The notes under the pieces were generated by a model. The model was not told where the DNA came from. It worked only from the letters and a program-made list of their open reading frames with translations, and searched no databases. A stretch of DNA of 64,000 bases from Vitreoscilla massiliensis (lineage in GTDB: Bacteria; Pseudomonadota; Gammaproteobacteria; Burkholderiales; Neisseriaceae): assembly GCF_001457815.1 (NCBI RefSeq), contig NZ_LN898221.1, positions 1,259,053 through 1,323,052 on the forward strand, read 5' to 3'. Shown piece after piece: positions 53,341 to 62,873 of the stretch. A program made the translations under genes and the position numbers. Positions within the stretch are counted from its first letter, which is position 1; each line of letters starts with the position of its first letter.

Positions 53341-54767
53341 ATGCCCCAAGAAGCAATGTTTTTCAACGAGGTCGATGCGCTGCGCAGCCATCCCTCTCAC
53401 TTCCAAGCCATGCACCGCTGGCTGGAAACCAACAGCCATTTCAAGCTGATGACGCTGAATCAGCAGGCTTTGTCTGCGTTTCACCGCAAAGGCGTCACCT
53501 TCACCGTTTACAGCGATGCCAAAAACACCGAACGGGTGATTCCGTTTGACATCATTCCGCGCATCATTACCCAACAAGATTGGGAGATACTGGAAAGCGG
53601 CTGTACCCAGCGCATCAAGGCTTTGAATGCGTTTATTCACGACATTTACCACCAACAAAACATCATTGCTGCTGGCATCATACCAGCAGAACAAATCCTC
53701 GTGAACGACTGCTTTGAGCCGTGGATGGTCGACATCGACTTGCCACAACCCATCTACACCCACGTCAGTGGCATAGACTTGGTGCGCAATGAAGATGGGC
53801 AGTTTTATGTGTTGGAAGACAATTTGCGCACCCCTTCCGGCATCTCGTATTTGCTCGAAAGCCGCCAAATCAGCGAACACTTATTGCCTGAGCTGTTCGA
53901 GGAATTCGACATCGCGCCCGTGCACCATTACCCCAGCATGTTGTTGCAAAGCCTGATTGAGTGCAGTGGCAAACCGAATCCGAAGTGGTGGTCTTGACCC
54001 CTGGTCGTTACAACAGCGCTTATTACGAACACACGTTTTTGGCGCGCAAAATGGGCGTGCCTTTGGCCAACAGCTACGATTTGTTCGTCGAAGACAATAA
54101 GGTTTACATCAAAACCATAGGCGGACGCGAACAAGTGGACATCGTGTATCGGCGCTTGGACGATGCCTTTCTTGACCCATTGGCCTTTCGCCCCGATTCG
54201 ATTTTGGGCGTTCCCGGCTTGATGAGTGCTTACCGCGCCGGCAATGTGATGATTGCCAATGCCCCCGGCACCGGCGTGGCCGATGACAAGTCAATTTACC
54301 CGTATGTGGACGAGATGATTCGATTTTACCTGCAAGAAGAACCAATCTTGCGCAACGTTCCCACTTGGCAATGCCGCAAAAAAGACGATTTCGACTATGT
54401 GATGACACATTTAGACGAATTGGTGGTGAAAGAAACCCAAGGCTCAGGTGGCTATGGCATGTTGATTGGCCCCAAAGCCACCCGCGAGGAAATCGAAGCC
54501 TACCGTTTGCGCATCATCGCCGACCCTGCAGGCTTTATCGCCCAACCCACTTTGTCTTTGTCCACCTGCCCCAGTTGCGTGGAAGAAGGCATTGCCCCAC
54601 GCCATGTGGATTTGCGCCCGTTTGTGCTCACCAGTCCGGAACAAGTGCGCATTGTGCCGGGCGGTTTGACCCGCGTGGCTTTGCGTGAAGGCTCGTTGGT
54701 GGTCAATTCGTCGCAAGGCGGTGGTGTCAAAGACACTTGGGTCTTGCGCAATGGAGGTTTGTCATGA
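53341..54767 (+). pseudogene. Circularly permuted ATP-grasp protein (COG2308), frameshifted
   Basis: The family is one chain of about 475 residues; here it is split in two frames. Part one (53341-53997; MPQEAMFFNEVDALRSHP, after GGAGG) runs through DIIPRIITQQDWEILESG and DLVRNEDGQFYVLEDNLRTPSGISY, and goes out of frame at CSGKPNPKWWS-stop. Part two continues in the -1 frame, VVVLTPGRYNSAYYEHTFLA to QGGGVKDTWVL, ending at 54767. A missing base near 53985-53993 explains it; all domains are otherwise intact. It may be a real lesion, a -1 shift or a sequence error. Partner of the alpha-E, transglutaminase and Anbu genes that follow. Confidence 0.8.
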
Positions 54768-55363
54768 ATTTACTGCTTTCCAATGCCTACCATTTGTACT
54801 GGCTGGGCCGTTACATGCAACGCACCACTTGTTTGAACGAACGCAGCCACAACAATCACCCATCGGCACTGTTTCCGATGTTGCGCCATGTCGGCTTTCA
54901 AAATCCGATTAACCAACACAATTTTACCCACCACATCAATACCGAGGTGATCCCCGAATATCTGGCCTTGATTAACGACAATTTCCAAGCGGTGCGCGGG
55001 GTGATTGAAGACGAGGCGTTTGAATTGTTCCAATTGATGAATCGCCTTAACCAGTCGGGCAGTTTGCAATCGGCCTGTTTCCAAATTCGTGCCTGCGATG
55101 CCGCCATGCACGCACATGCGGCACCGGTGTCGACGTTTTGGCTGCTGGGTCATGCGGTGGAAACCATAGACGAGCGTTTGCGCTATGGCGACATTCAAGA
55201 CCAAGACTTGCGCATTTTTGCCGATGCAGTGACGCGTTTGCCGACCTTCAGCGCTTGGGAAGCCTTGAAACAGCCGGCACAGGCATTGGTGTATTTGGCC
55301 AGCAGCCAGAAGTTTTACCAACTGACCGCACAATTGGAAACCTTATTTGAGGACGGGCTATGA
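54764..55363 (+). CDS. Alpha-E domain protein (COG2307)
   Basis: A 199-residue all-helical protein starting MNLLLSNAYHLYWLGRYMQRTTCL, the alpha-E (DUF403) signature, with FWLLGHAVETIDERLRYGD later in the chain. GGAGG precedes its ATG, which overlaps the stop of the ATP-grasp gene (ATGA), and its own stop overlaps the next start. Usual alpha-E proteins have about 310 residues, so this is a short form. In other genomes it always travels with the ATP-grasp and transglutaminase; proposed to modify peptides. Function unproven. Confidence 0.85.
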   Translation: MNLLLSNAYHLYWLGRYMQRTTCLNERSHNNHPSALFPMLRHVGFQNPINQHNFTHHINTEVIPEYLALINDNFQAVRGVIEDEAFELFQLMNRLNQSGSLQSACFQIRACDAAMHAHAAPVSTFWLLGHAVETIDERLRYGDIQDQDLRIFADAVTRLPTFSAWEALKQPAQALVYLASSQKFYQLTAQLETLFEDGL

Positions 55364-56142
55364 ACATCACCATCCACCACAACACCACTTATTTTTACGA
55401 GCATTTCAGCAAGAAAAGCATCCAGCTCATCCGCATGACACCGCAAAATTTGGCGCACCAACGGGTGGTTTTTTGGCAATTGAACCTGCCCAATACCAGC
55501 AGCCGTGGCTTTGATGGTTTTAACAATGTCTGCAATTTGCTCACCTTACAACAGCCGCACCAAGAGTTGTCGGTATTGGCACAAGGCGAGGTGCACATCG
55601 ACAATGGCACCGAATACCAAATTGACGACAGCTTGCCGGCGCTGATGTATTTGCGCCAAACCGAATTGACGGAACCTGATGCCGCCATTTTGGCTTTTTG
55701 CCAAGGTTTACAGGCCGCCTCTGTGGCCGATTTACAAGCTTTAAGCGCGGCGATTTTAGTGCACATGCCGTATCAAACCGGCATCACCCATGTCGGCAGC
55801 AGCGCCGCCGAAGCGTTTGCCTTACAGGCCGGTGTGTGCCAAGACCACACCCATGTGTTTTTGTCGTGTTGCCGCGTGTTGGGCATCCCCGCGCGCTATG
55901 TGTCGGGCTATATTTACACCAATTCCACCGACCATTTGGCCAGCCATGCTTGGGCTGAGGCGTATGTCGACGGCAAATGGTATGTGTTTGATGTGTCTAA
56001 TCAACATTACGCCATCCAAGGCCATGTGCAATTGGCAGTGGGACGAGACTATAACGATGCCGCGCCGATACGCGGTGTGCGCCAAGGCGGCGGCTTAGAA
56101 AGAATGGAATTCACTGTACATGTGTCCACAATTGACCAATAA
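55360..56142 (+). CDS. Transglutaminase-like cysteine peptidase family protein
   Basis: A 260-residue protein. An N-terminal beta domain (MNITIHHNTTYFYEHF ... IRMTPQN) is followed by the transglutaminase core with catalytic Cys in LQAGVCQDHTHVFLSCCR, His in ASHAWAEAYV and Asp in VFDVSNQ. It overlaps the alpha-E gene by four bases. Within this conserved cluster the enzyme is thought to form or cut amide bonds of peptides or proteins; substrate unknown. A DUS lies inside at 55708. Confidence 0.9.
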   Translation: MNITIHHNTTYFYEHFSKKSIQLIRMTPQNLAHQRVVFWQLNLPNTSSRGFDGFNNVCNLLTLQQPHQELSVLAQGEVHIDNGTEYQIDDSLPALMYLRQTELTEPDAAILAFCQGLQAASVADLQALSAAILVHMPYQTGITHVGSSAAEAFALQAGVCQDHTHVFLSCCRVLGIPARYVSGYIYTNSTDHLASHAWAEAYVDGKWYVFDVSNQHYAIQGHVQLAVGRDYNDAAPIRGVRQGGGLERMEFTVHVSTIDQ

Positions 56143-56185
56143 TTTGGCTTCAACTGCTTCATTACCCAACCCATAGAGCCCGAGC

Positions 56186-56923
56186 ATGACTTACTGTGTT
56201 GCCCTCAATTTGCAAGAAGGCATGATATTTGCCAGCGACACCCGCACCAATGCGGGTGTTGACCATGTATCGACGTTTAAAAAAATGTTTCGCTTTGCCA
56301 CTGAAGGCGAGCGGGTCATCTTCATCATGACTTCCGGCAATTTGGCCACCTCGCAAGCGGTCATCGAATTATTGCAACAAGACATACAATACAATGTGGA
56401 AAAAAACCTGCTCAACGTGCCAACCTTGTTCGATGCGGCGCAATTGGTCGGTCGCTGTGCCAGCCAAATCGCCCACGATTCGCAGCAAATTGGCCATACC
56501 CAAGACACGATGTTTGGCAGCAATTTCCTCATTGGCGGCCAAATTCGAGGGCAAGCGCCCAAATTGTATTCGATATACAACGAAGGCAATTTCATCACCG
56601 CCACCCAAGACACACCATTTTTCCAAATCGGTGAAAGCAAATACGGCAAACCCATACTCGACCGCGCCGTGTCGTATACCACTTCGATAGACGACGCCTT
56701 GCGTGCAGTATTGGTGTCGTTCGATTCCACCATACGCTCGAATTTATCGGTGGGTTTCCCGATAGATTTGGTGGTGTATCCGAAAGACAGCTTGAGCATG
56801 CCACAAGGCATACGCATTGAGCGCGACGATGCTTACATGAGCACCATACGCGCACAGTGGTCACATGGTTTGATACATTTATTGCAGCAATTCGATTCTC
56901 CACCAACGGATTACCTGCGTTAA
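56186..56923 (+). CDS. Anbu proteasome-like peptidase
   Basis: A 245-residue N-terminal-nucleophile hydrolase. Removing Met leaves Thr as the first residue (MTYCVALNLQEGMIFASDTRTNAGVDHVST), the proteasome/HslV-type nucleophile; Asp in SDTRTNAG and Lys in TFKKMF complete the site, and SFDSTIRSNLSVGFPIDLVVY is typical of Anbu (ancestral beta subunit). Anbu forms open helical rings with unknown substrates. It follows the ATP-grasp, alpha-E and transglutaminase genes on the same strand, the association described for Anbu clusters. Confidence 0.92.
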   Translation: MTYCVALNLQEGMIFASDTRTNAGVDHVSTFKKMFRFATEGERVIFIMTSGNLATSQAVIELLQQDIQYNVEKNLLNVPTLFDAAQLVGRCASQIAHDSQQIGHTQDTMFGSNFLIGGQIRGQAPKLYSIYNEGNFITATQDTPFFQIGESKYGKPILDRAVSYTTSIDDALRAVLVSFDSTIRSNLSVGFPIDLVVYPKDSLSMPQGIRIERDDAYMSTIRAQWSHGLIHLLQQFDSPPTDYLR

Positions 56924-56941
56924 GCACACGCATATCAAACC

Positions 56942-56980
56942 AGCGGCCTGTAAACCCCATATCCGAGTTTACAGGCCGCT
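56942..56980. terminator. DUS inverted pair after the Anbu operon
   Basis: AGCGGCCTGTAAAC and its inverse with an 11-base loop and TTT behind. Placed between the convergent Anbu and priA genes. Confidence 0.7.
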
Positions 56981-57011
56981 TTTATGGCTTTGGGCACACG
57001 CTCACGAGCTT

Positions 57012-59180
57012 TTAAGCATCTTGCACATCCATGTCCAAACTGTAGCGCCATGCGCTTTGGTGTGGCAACAGCGCCGTCAACTCGGCCTGAAACAAACGCC
57101 CAGCCTTGTGCAGCGCTTGGCGCGACGGCGATTGCACAAACACTTGCGCCCGCTCGCGCCCGTTCAAACGCGCCATCAACATTGGCACCGGCCCAAACAC
57201 GCTCACGTCGTCCGGCAATTCCAAACCATCCAATACTTGTTGCAATAATTGTTGCGCCTCATGCATCTGCGGCGCATCCACGCGCACCGCCAACATATGG
57301 CTGAACGGTGGAAATTCGTATAGCTGGCGCGAAGCCAATTCTTGCTCGGCAAAGCTGATGTAATCGTGTTGTTGCAAAGCGGCGAACAAGGGATGGTCGG
57401 GCAATTGCGTTTGCAGCAACACCTTGCCTTTTTGTTCGGCGCGACCGGCGCGGCCCGACACTTGCAGCAATTGCGCAAACAAATGCTCGGGCGCACGAAA
57501 ATCGCTGGAGTACAAAGCGCCATCGGCATTCAAAATCACCACCAAATTGAGGCGGGCAAAATCATGGCCTTTGGCCAGCATTTGCGTGCCGATGAGCACA
57601 TCCACCGCATCGGCCTGTACTTGTTCATATAACTGTTGCCAATCCTGCTTGCCACTGGTGGTGTCCCTGTCCACGCGCACAATGTTCGCGTGTGGCATTA
57701 AGGCATTCAGCGCCTCTTCCACCCGCTGCGTGCCCTGACCCAACGGGGTTAAATCGCTGTTATGGCATTCGGGGCAAAACACCGGCACCGCCTCGCGCAA
57801 ATCGCAATGGTGGCAGCGCAATTGGCGTTGGCGTTGGTGCCACACCATTTTGGCCGAGCAATTGGGGCAGTCAAATGTGTGGCCACACGCGGTACAAGCC
57901 AATACAGGTGCAAAGCCACGGCGATTCAAATACACCAAAGACATGCCGCCTCGCTGCCAATTCTTCAACAGCGCTTGCCGCACCGGCTCGCACATGCCCT
58001 CTTCCAGCGGCAGTTGGCGCACGTCTATGATGTGGATTTTCGGCAACACCGCTTGCGCGTTCGCACGCTCAGGCAAACTGAGCAATTGATAGCGGCCTGT
58101 AGCGGCATTGTGCCAACTCTCCAAACTCGGGGTGGCGCTGCCCAATACTATCGGACAGGCCGCTTGCTTGGCGCGCCACAGCGCCACATCGCGCGCATGG
58201 TAGCGCAATTCATTTTGCTGTTTGAACGAGCCATCGTGTTCTTCATCGACCACAATCAAGCCCAGATTTGGCATCGGTGTGAGCACACTCAAGCGCGTGC
58301 CGATGATGAGTTTGGCCTCGCCGGTCATCGCACGGATGAAATCATGGCTGCGCGCACCAGCCGCCGTTTGGCTGTGCAAGACCGCTGGCTCATGGCCAAA
58401 AAAGCGGCTGTTGATGCGCGCAAGCAATTGTGGCGTCAGATTGATTTCTGGCAACAGCATCAACACTTGCTGACCGCGCGCGAGCACCTCGGCCATGGCA
58501 GCAAAATACACCTCGGTCTTGCCGCTGCCGGTAATGCCGTGCAGCAAAAATGCTTGAAACTCGCCCAGTTTGGCGCTTATCGCCGCATGCGCTGTTTGCT
58601 GTGCGGCATTGAGGACAAAATCGCTGTGAAAGCCGAGTTCGCTCGGCTCAGTGTGGATGTCTAACCACTGCTGCGCCGCGTATTCTTGCAAGATTTTGCC
58701 CGCTTGCGGATGGATTTGTTTCAGCTCGGCCAAACCCAACAGCTGTTGCTGCAAGCCTTGCCACAGCGCGTGTTTTTTGTAATGGCGCGCCGCGGGTTCG
58801 GGCGCGTGTTGTTTGCCCAATTCATTAAAGCGATACCAGCGCTTGGGCTCGGACAGACTCAAGGCCTCGCTGTTGCGCAAGCCTTGCGGCAAGGCGGTAA
58901 ACACCGTCGCACCTATCGGATACAGATAATAACGGCTGCAAAACGCCATCATCGCCCGCCATGCCTCGCTTAGCGGCGGCGTGTCGTGTAACACTTCCAC
59001 TATGGGCAAGACTTTGTTGGCGTCGAAATCCAATTCGTCGGTGTGCGCCCACACCACGGCGACGCAGCGCTTGCCGCGGAAGGTCACCAGCACACGTGTG
59101 CCCAAAGGCAGTGGCTCGGGATGGGAATAGGTGAACAAACGTTCTAAGGGCACGTTCAGTGCCAATTGATGCCAATACAT
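57012..59180 (-). CDS. priA: Primosomal protein N' (PriA helicase)
   Basis: A 722-residue restart helicase. N-terminal DNA-binding domain (LERLFTYSHPEPLPLGTRVLV), Walker A HGITGSGKTEVY, DEEH box LIVVDEEHDGSFKQ, the zinc-binding insert with CTACGHTFDCPNCSAK and CHHCDLREAVPVFCPEC, and QVSGRAGR. Normal length. It reloads DnaB (also in this window) at stalled forks. It begins 16 bases after cls on the same strand, with a DUS in the gap (59183-59194). Confidence 0.95.
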   Translation of the reverse strand: MYWHQLALNVPLERLFTYSHPEPLPLGTRVLVTFRGKRCVAVVWAHTDELDFDANKVLPIVEVLHDTPPLSEAWRAMMAFCSRYYLYPIGATVFTALPQGLRNSEALSLSEPKRWYRFNELGKQHAPEPAARHYKKHALWQGLQQQLLGLAELKQIHPQAGKILQEYAAQQWLDIHTEPSELGFHSDFVLNAAQQTAHAAISAKLGEFQAFLLHGITGSGKTEVYFAAMAEVLARGQQVLMLLPEINLTPQLLARINSRFFGHEPAVLHSQTAAGARSHDFIRAMTGEAKLIIGTRLSVLTPMPNLGLIVVDEEHDGSFKQQNELRYHARDVALWRAKQAACPIVLGSATPSLESWHNAATGRYQLLSLPERANAQAVLPKIHIIDVRQLPLEEGMCEPVRQALLKNWQRGGMSLVYLNRRGFAPVLACTACGHTFDCPNCSAKMVWHQRQRQLRCHHCDLREAVPVFCPECHNSDLTPLGQGTQRVEEALNALMPHANIVRVDRDTTSGKQDWQQLYEQVQADAVDVLIGTQMLAKGHDFARLNLVVILNADGALYSSDFRAPEHLFAQLLQVSGRAGRAEQKGKVLLQTQLPDHPLFAALQQHDYISFAEQELASRQLYEFPPFSHMLAVRVDAPQMHEAQQLLQQVLDGLELPDDVSVFGPVPMLMARLNGRERAQVFVQSPSRQALHKAGRLFQAELTALLPHQSAWRYSLDMDVQDA

Positions 59181-59196
59181 GACTTACAGGCCGCCT

Positions 59197-60672
59197 TTAT
59201 AACAATGGGCTCATCAAACGCACGGTGTTTTCCAATAAGGTGCGCCACACCGAACGCTGTTGCCAACGGGTGGCATCGATGTAAATGCAATCGCGCAAAT
59301 ACGCTTGCTGTTGCAAAGACAGGGCGTGGATTTCGGCCTTGCTGTACAAAGCCATGGTCAATTCCAAATTCAAATAAAAACTGCGCATGTCCATGTTCAC
59401 CGTGCCAAACAAGGCAAATTCGCCATCGACCACCACGCTCTTGGTGTGCAACAAACCGCCGGTAAACAAGGCGATTTTCACCTCGCTTTGCAACAACAGC
59501 CGATACGACGCTTGCGAAGCATAGCGCACCAAAAACGAATCCACTTTTTGCGGCACGATTAAAGTCACGCTGACGCCGCGTCGCGCCGTGGCGGTCAAGG
59601 CCAGCATCAAGGCTTCATCGGGCACGAAATACGGCGTGGTCAATACGATTTCGCGCTGCGCTTGGTGCAAAGCGCAAATCAAGGTGTCGTAAAACACATA
59701 GTGATTTTGGTCGGGCGATGAGGGGATGGTTTGCAACACCGAACAGGCTGAGGCGGCCTGTAAACCGACAGATTCGACATAAGGCCAGCGCTCGCGCCAC
59801 AAAGCTTGAATGTCGGCAAAGTTTTGCCGATTCTCTACCGCCACATCGGCATAAAACATCGCCAGCAATTGTATCACCACCGGCCCTTGCACCCGCAGCA
59901 TCACATCCACCCACTGCCCCACGCCCGCACCTTGCTTAAACACTTTCGGGTCGACCAAATTGTAACTGCCGGTATAGGCAATGTGTTCGTCTACCACCAA
60001 CAGCTTGCGGTGGTTGCGCAAATCGCTGCGCACCAAGATGGCTTTAATCAGCCCGATGGACAAGGATTGGTGTATCAACACACCTTGTTTTTTCAGGCGC
60101 TCGCACCACGGCGTGGAGAAAAACTGTGCACTGCCGACGCTGTCGGCCAAAATCTCACAGCGCACGCCGCGCTGCGCCGCTTGCTCCAAGGCAAGGAACA
60201 GGTTTTCCACCTCACCTTTGACATCAATGATGTAAAACATCAACACCACCGCGCGCTCGGCGCGTTCAATATCGTCTATCATCGCCGCAATCATGGCGTC
60301 GGTATCGTTTAAGAACTGACACTGATGGCCGCTTAAGGCTTGAAAACCAGTGCTGTGGTGCGCCAATACCGCCAGCGATTGCCATTTGTCCGACAAACCC
60401 ACATCGCTGGGCACGTTGCGAAAATTCGGGGCGGTAAATTCATTGTAGAAATTGACGATTTCTTGCTTGCGCCGCTCGCGCGTGCGCCCCAATTTGGGCT
60501 CGCCGATGATGAGGTAGGCAATCAGCCCTATCAGCGGCGCCACAAACAAAATGCCCAACCATGCCAAGGCCACCCCGTGATTCTTTTGGTGGTAGAGCAC
60601 ACGCAAGGCGCAACTGAGCGTCAATACCGTGTGTACCAGTACCAAAGTTTCCGAGGTGGTGATGGGGCTCAT
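59197..60672 (-). CDS. cls: Cardiolipin synthase (phospholipase D family)
   Basis: A 491-residue membrane enzyme. Two N-terminal hydrophobic segments (about 10-27 and 36-57; WLGILFVAPLIGLIAYLIIG) lead to two HKD motifs, HRKLLVVDEHIAYTGSYN and HTKSVVVDGEFALFGTVNMD. It makes cardiolipin from two phosphatidylglycerols. The start overlaps the stop of the J-domain-like gene by one base (TAATG). With pssA at 63389 it is one of two phospholipid genes in this part. Confidence 0.93.
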   Translation of the reverse strand: MSPITTSETLVLVHTVLTLSCALRVLYHQKNHGVALAWLGILFVAPLIGLIAYLIIGEPKLGRTRERRKQEIVNFYNEFTAPNFRNVPSDVGLSDKWQSLAVLAHHSTGFQALSGHQCQFLNDTDAMIAAMIDDIERAERAVVLMFYIIDVKGEVENLFLALEQAAQRGVRCEILADSVGSAQFFSTPWCERLKKQGVLIHQSLSIGLIKAILVRSDLRNHRKLLVVDEHIAYTGSYNLVDPKVFKQGAGVGQWVDVMLRVQGPVVIQLLAMFYADVAVENRQNFADIQALWRERWPYVESVGLQAASACSVLQTIPSSPDQNHYVFYDTLICALHQAQREIVLTTPYFVPDEALMLALTATARRGVSVTLIVPQKVDSFLVRYASQASYRLLLQSEVKIALFTGGLLHTKSVVVDGEFALFGTVNMDMRSFYLNLELTMALYSKAEIHALSLQQQAYLRDCIYIDATRWQQRSVWRTLLENTVRLMSPLL

Positions 60673-61469
60673 TATTGGCGCAATCCTTTGTACGAGAATT
60701 CAAATTGGCTGTGGTCTTGGTCGGGCAAAGTCACCTTCACCACGCCATCGTTGCGAAACGCATTCACGGCGCTGTCGCTCAGCGGCGTCATCCAATAGTT
60801 GTCACTGGCTTTGGCCGGCAAGGAATAGCGGTTATCGACATCAAACGCCAATTGGATGCGACACTCGCCCGAACAAGACACAGGGCCATCGGCATACATC
60901 ACCAATTGCGCTTGCTCACCTTGCGGCAAGAACACCACCAGCTTCATCTCTTTGAACACGCTGCTGTCCGACAGCAATTTCTTGCTCGTCAGCATGTATT
61001 CTGGCCCGTGAGCCTCCTCATTGTCCACCGAGATGCTCGATTGGTGCCAATCTTTCACCCGTACTTGCACATCGGCATCGTTGCTGCTGCCATCGACCAT
61101 GCGTTCTTGCGCCTTGGCTTGCTGCTGCGCGTGGCGGATTTGCGCTTCTTCGTTTTTGGCCTGCGCGTCTTTGCGCACCCATTGCAAACCAACCATGCCC
61201 GCACCCAAGATGGCCACAATAATCAATACCGGTATCCAAAACGGCGTGTCCGATTTCAAGGCCGAGCGTGCACGCGCACGCGTGGCCGCATTGATGCCCA
61301 TTTTTTTGTCATACGCCTTGCGCATTTTCGGATCGATGAGAAAATTGCGCGCTTGGCTGAGAATTTTTTCATCCACATCGCCACGTTGGCGTGCCAAACG
61401 GATTGCTTTTTCAATGTCCATGGACGTGGCATTGGTGGGCACGCCCAATACTTCATAAAAATCCAACAT
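60672..61469 (-). CDS. Membrane protein with degenerate J domain
   Basis: A 265-residue protein. Its first 58 residues look like a J domain (DFYEVLGVPTNATSMDIEKA, then RNFLIDPKMRKAYDKKM) but the HPD motif required to activate DnaK is absent: the region reads RLARQRGDVDEKIL. A transmembrane helix follows at about 78-97 (FWIPVLIIVAILGAGMVGL), then a coil rich in Gln/Ala and a C-terminal domain with a Cys pair (VSCSGECRIQLAF). The start at 61467-61469 has AGGGGAAA before it. Probably cotranscribed with cls. Function unknown. Confidence 0.75.
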   Translation of the reverse strand: MLDFYEVLGVPTNATSMDIEKAIRLARQRGDVDEKILSQARNFLIDPKMRKAYDKKMGINAATRARARSALKSDTPFWIPVLIIVAILGAGMVGLQWVRKDAQAKNEEAQIRHAQQQAKAQERMVDGSSNDADVQVRVKDWHQSSISVDNEEAHGPEYMLTSKKLLSDSSVFKEMKLVVFLPQGEQAQLVMYADGPVSCSGECRIQLAFDVDNRYSLPAKASDNYWMTPLSDSAVNAFRNDGVVKVTLPDQDHSQFEFSYKGLRQ

Positions 61470-61600
61470 GTTTTCCCCTGACTTTATCGTGTGTTTGTGG
61501 TGTGCAGTAACGGCGCCGCATTGTAACTGTGCGAATAAGCGCCAGCCATGGTGTCTGGTGCTTGCCAAGCACCTTGCAAGCGAGCACCCGAGTGTAACCA

Positions 61601-61636
61601 AAAAAGCGGCCTGTAAGAGTTTACAGGCCGCTTTTT
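61601..61636 (-). terminator. DUS inverted pair, hemE terminator
   Basis: AAAAAGCGGCCTGTAA, four-base loop, inverse repeat, A/T runs on both sides, 11 bases past the hemE stop. Confidence 0.8.
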
Positions 61637-61647
61637 AAGACATTTAT

Positions 61648-62712
61648 TTAAACTGCGTGGTAAGGTTTAGACAATCGGTGCACCGCATCAATCAACACCT
61701 TGGCATGTTCGGGATTGGTGTGTTGGTTAATGCCATGGCCCAAATTGAACACATGGCCATTGCCTGCGCCAAACTCGGCCAAAATGCGCGCCACTTCTTG
61801 CTCTATCGACTCTGGTGTGCCAAACAAAGCCATGGGGTCGAAATTGCCTTGCAAGGTCACTTTGTCGCCCACACGTTGACGAGCGGCCTGTAAGTCTACC
61901 GTCCAATCCAAACCCAAGGCATCAACACCGATATCGGCCATCGCTTCCAACCACAAACCGCCACCTTTGGTGAACGCAATCACCGGCACTTGGCGACCTT
62001 CGGCCTCACGCTGCAAGCCAGCAACGATTTTTTGCATGTAGCGCAACGAGAATTCACGGTAAGCAACATGGCTGAGCGCGCCGCCCCAAGTGTCGAAAAT
62101 CTGCACCGCTTGCGCGCCTGCGGCGATTTGCGCATTCAAATACACAATCACCGAATCGGCCAACACATCCAAAATGGTGTGCAACAAATCAGGGCGTTGG
62201 TACATCATGGTTTTGATGGTACGGAATTCCTTGCTGCTGCCGCCTTCTATCATGTAACAAGCCAAGGTAAACGGACTGCCTGAAAAGCCGATTAACGGTA
62301 CACGGCCATTCAAAGCCTTGCGTATGCTGGACACCGCATCGGTGACATAGCGCAATTTGTCCATGTCCACCAATTGCAAAGCGGCCACATCGGCCTCAGT
62401 GCGCACAGGACGCTCAAATTTCGGCCCTTCGCCTTCGGCAAAATACAAACCCAAGCCCATGGCATCGGGGATGGTCAAGATGTCGGAAAACAAAATCGCC
62501 GCATCCAAATCAAAGCGTTCCAACGGCTGTATCGTCACTTCTGTGGCCAATTCGGTGTTTTTGCACAAAGACAAAAAATCGCCGGCTTGGGCACGCGTGG
62601 CACGGTATTCAGGCAGGTAACGCCCCGCTTGGCGCATCATCCACACAGGTGTGTAATCCACATCTTGTTTCAATAAAGCACGTAAAAACACATCGTTTTG
62701 CAATTCGGTCAT
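61648..62712 (-). CDS. hemE: Uroporphyrinogen decarboxylase
   Basis: A 354-residue enzyme that removes four carboxyls from uroporphyrinogen III to give coproporphyrinogen III, the step before HemN/HemF. Signatures: PVWMMRQAGRYLPEYR near the N-terminus, FSDILTIPDAMGLGL, and GFSGSPFTLACYMIEGG. The ATG at 62710-62712 (MTELQNDVFLRALLK) is the family start; the TTG-started extension is not needed. A DUS is inside at 61883. Confidence 0.96.
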   Translation of the reverse strand: MTELQNDVFLRALLKQDVDYTPVWMMRQAGRYLPEYRATRAQAGDFLSLCKNTELATEVTIQPLERFDLDAAILFSDILTIPDAMGLGLYFAEGEGPKFERPVRTEADVAALQLVDMDKLRYVTDAVSSIRKALNGRVPLIGFSGSPFTLACYMIEGGSSKEFRTIKTMMYQRPDLLHTILDVLADSVIVYLNAQIAAGAQAVQIFDTWGGALSHVAYREFSLRYMQKIVAGLQREAEGRQVPVIAFTKGGGLWLEAMADIGVDALGLDWTVDLQAARQRVGDKVTLQGNFDPMALFGTPESIEQEVARILAEFGAGNGHVFNLGHGINQHTNPEHAKVLIDAVHRLSKPYHAV

Positions 62713-62873
62713 GGGAGGGCCGTCACTAAAATCAATCAAATGCGTTATTATAGGCTAAGATGAAAACAATTACCCTGAGTTAGCGCAAGTCGCGGCAAAT
62801 ATGCTATAAACCATTGCATTTGAGTAGGCAATCTAAGTCTGTTTCACCACCTGAGCCCTTAAAAGGAGTAAGC

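Noticed and set aside
57762..58664. 300-codon open frame antisense to priA
   Set aside because: priA motifs are intact on the other strand; the antisense protein shows no motif.
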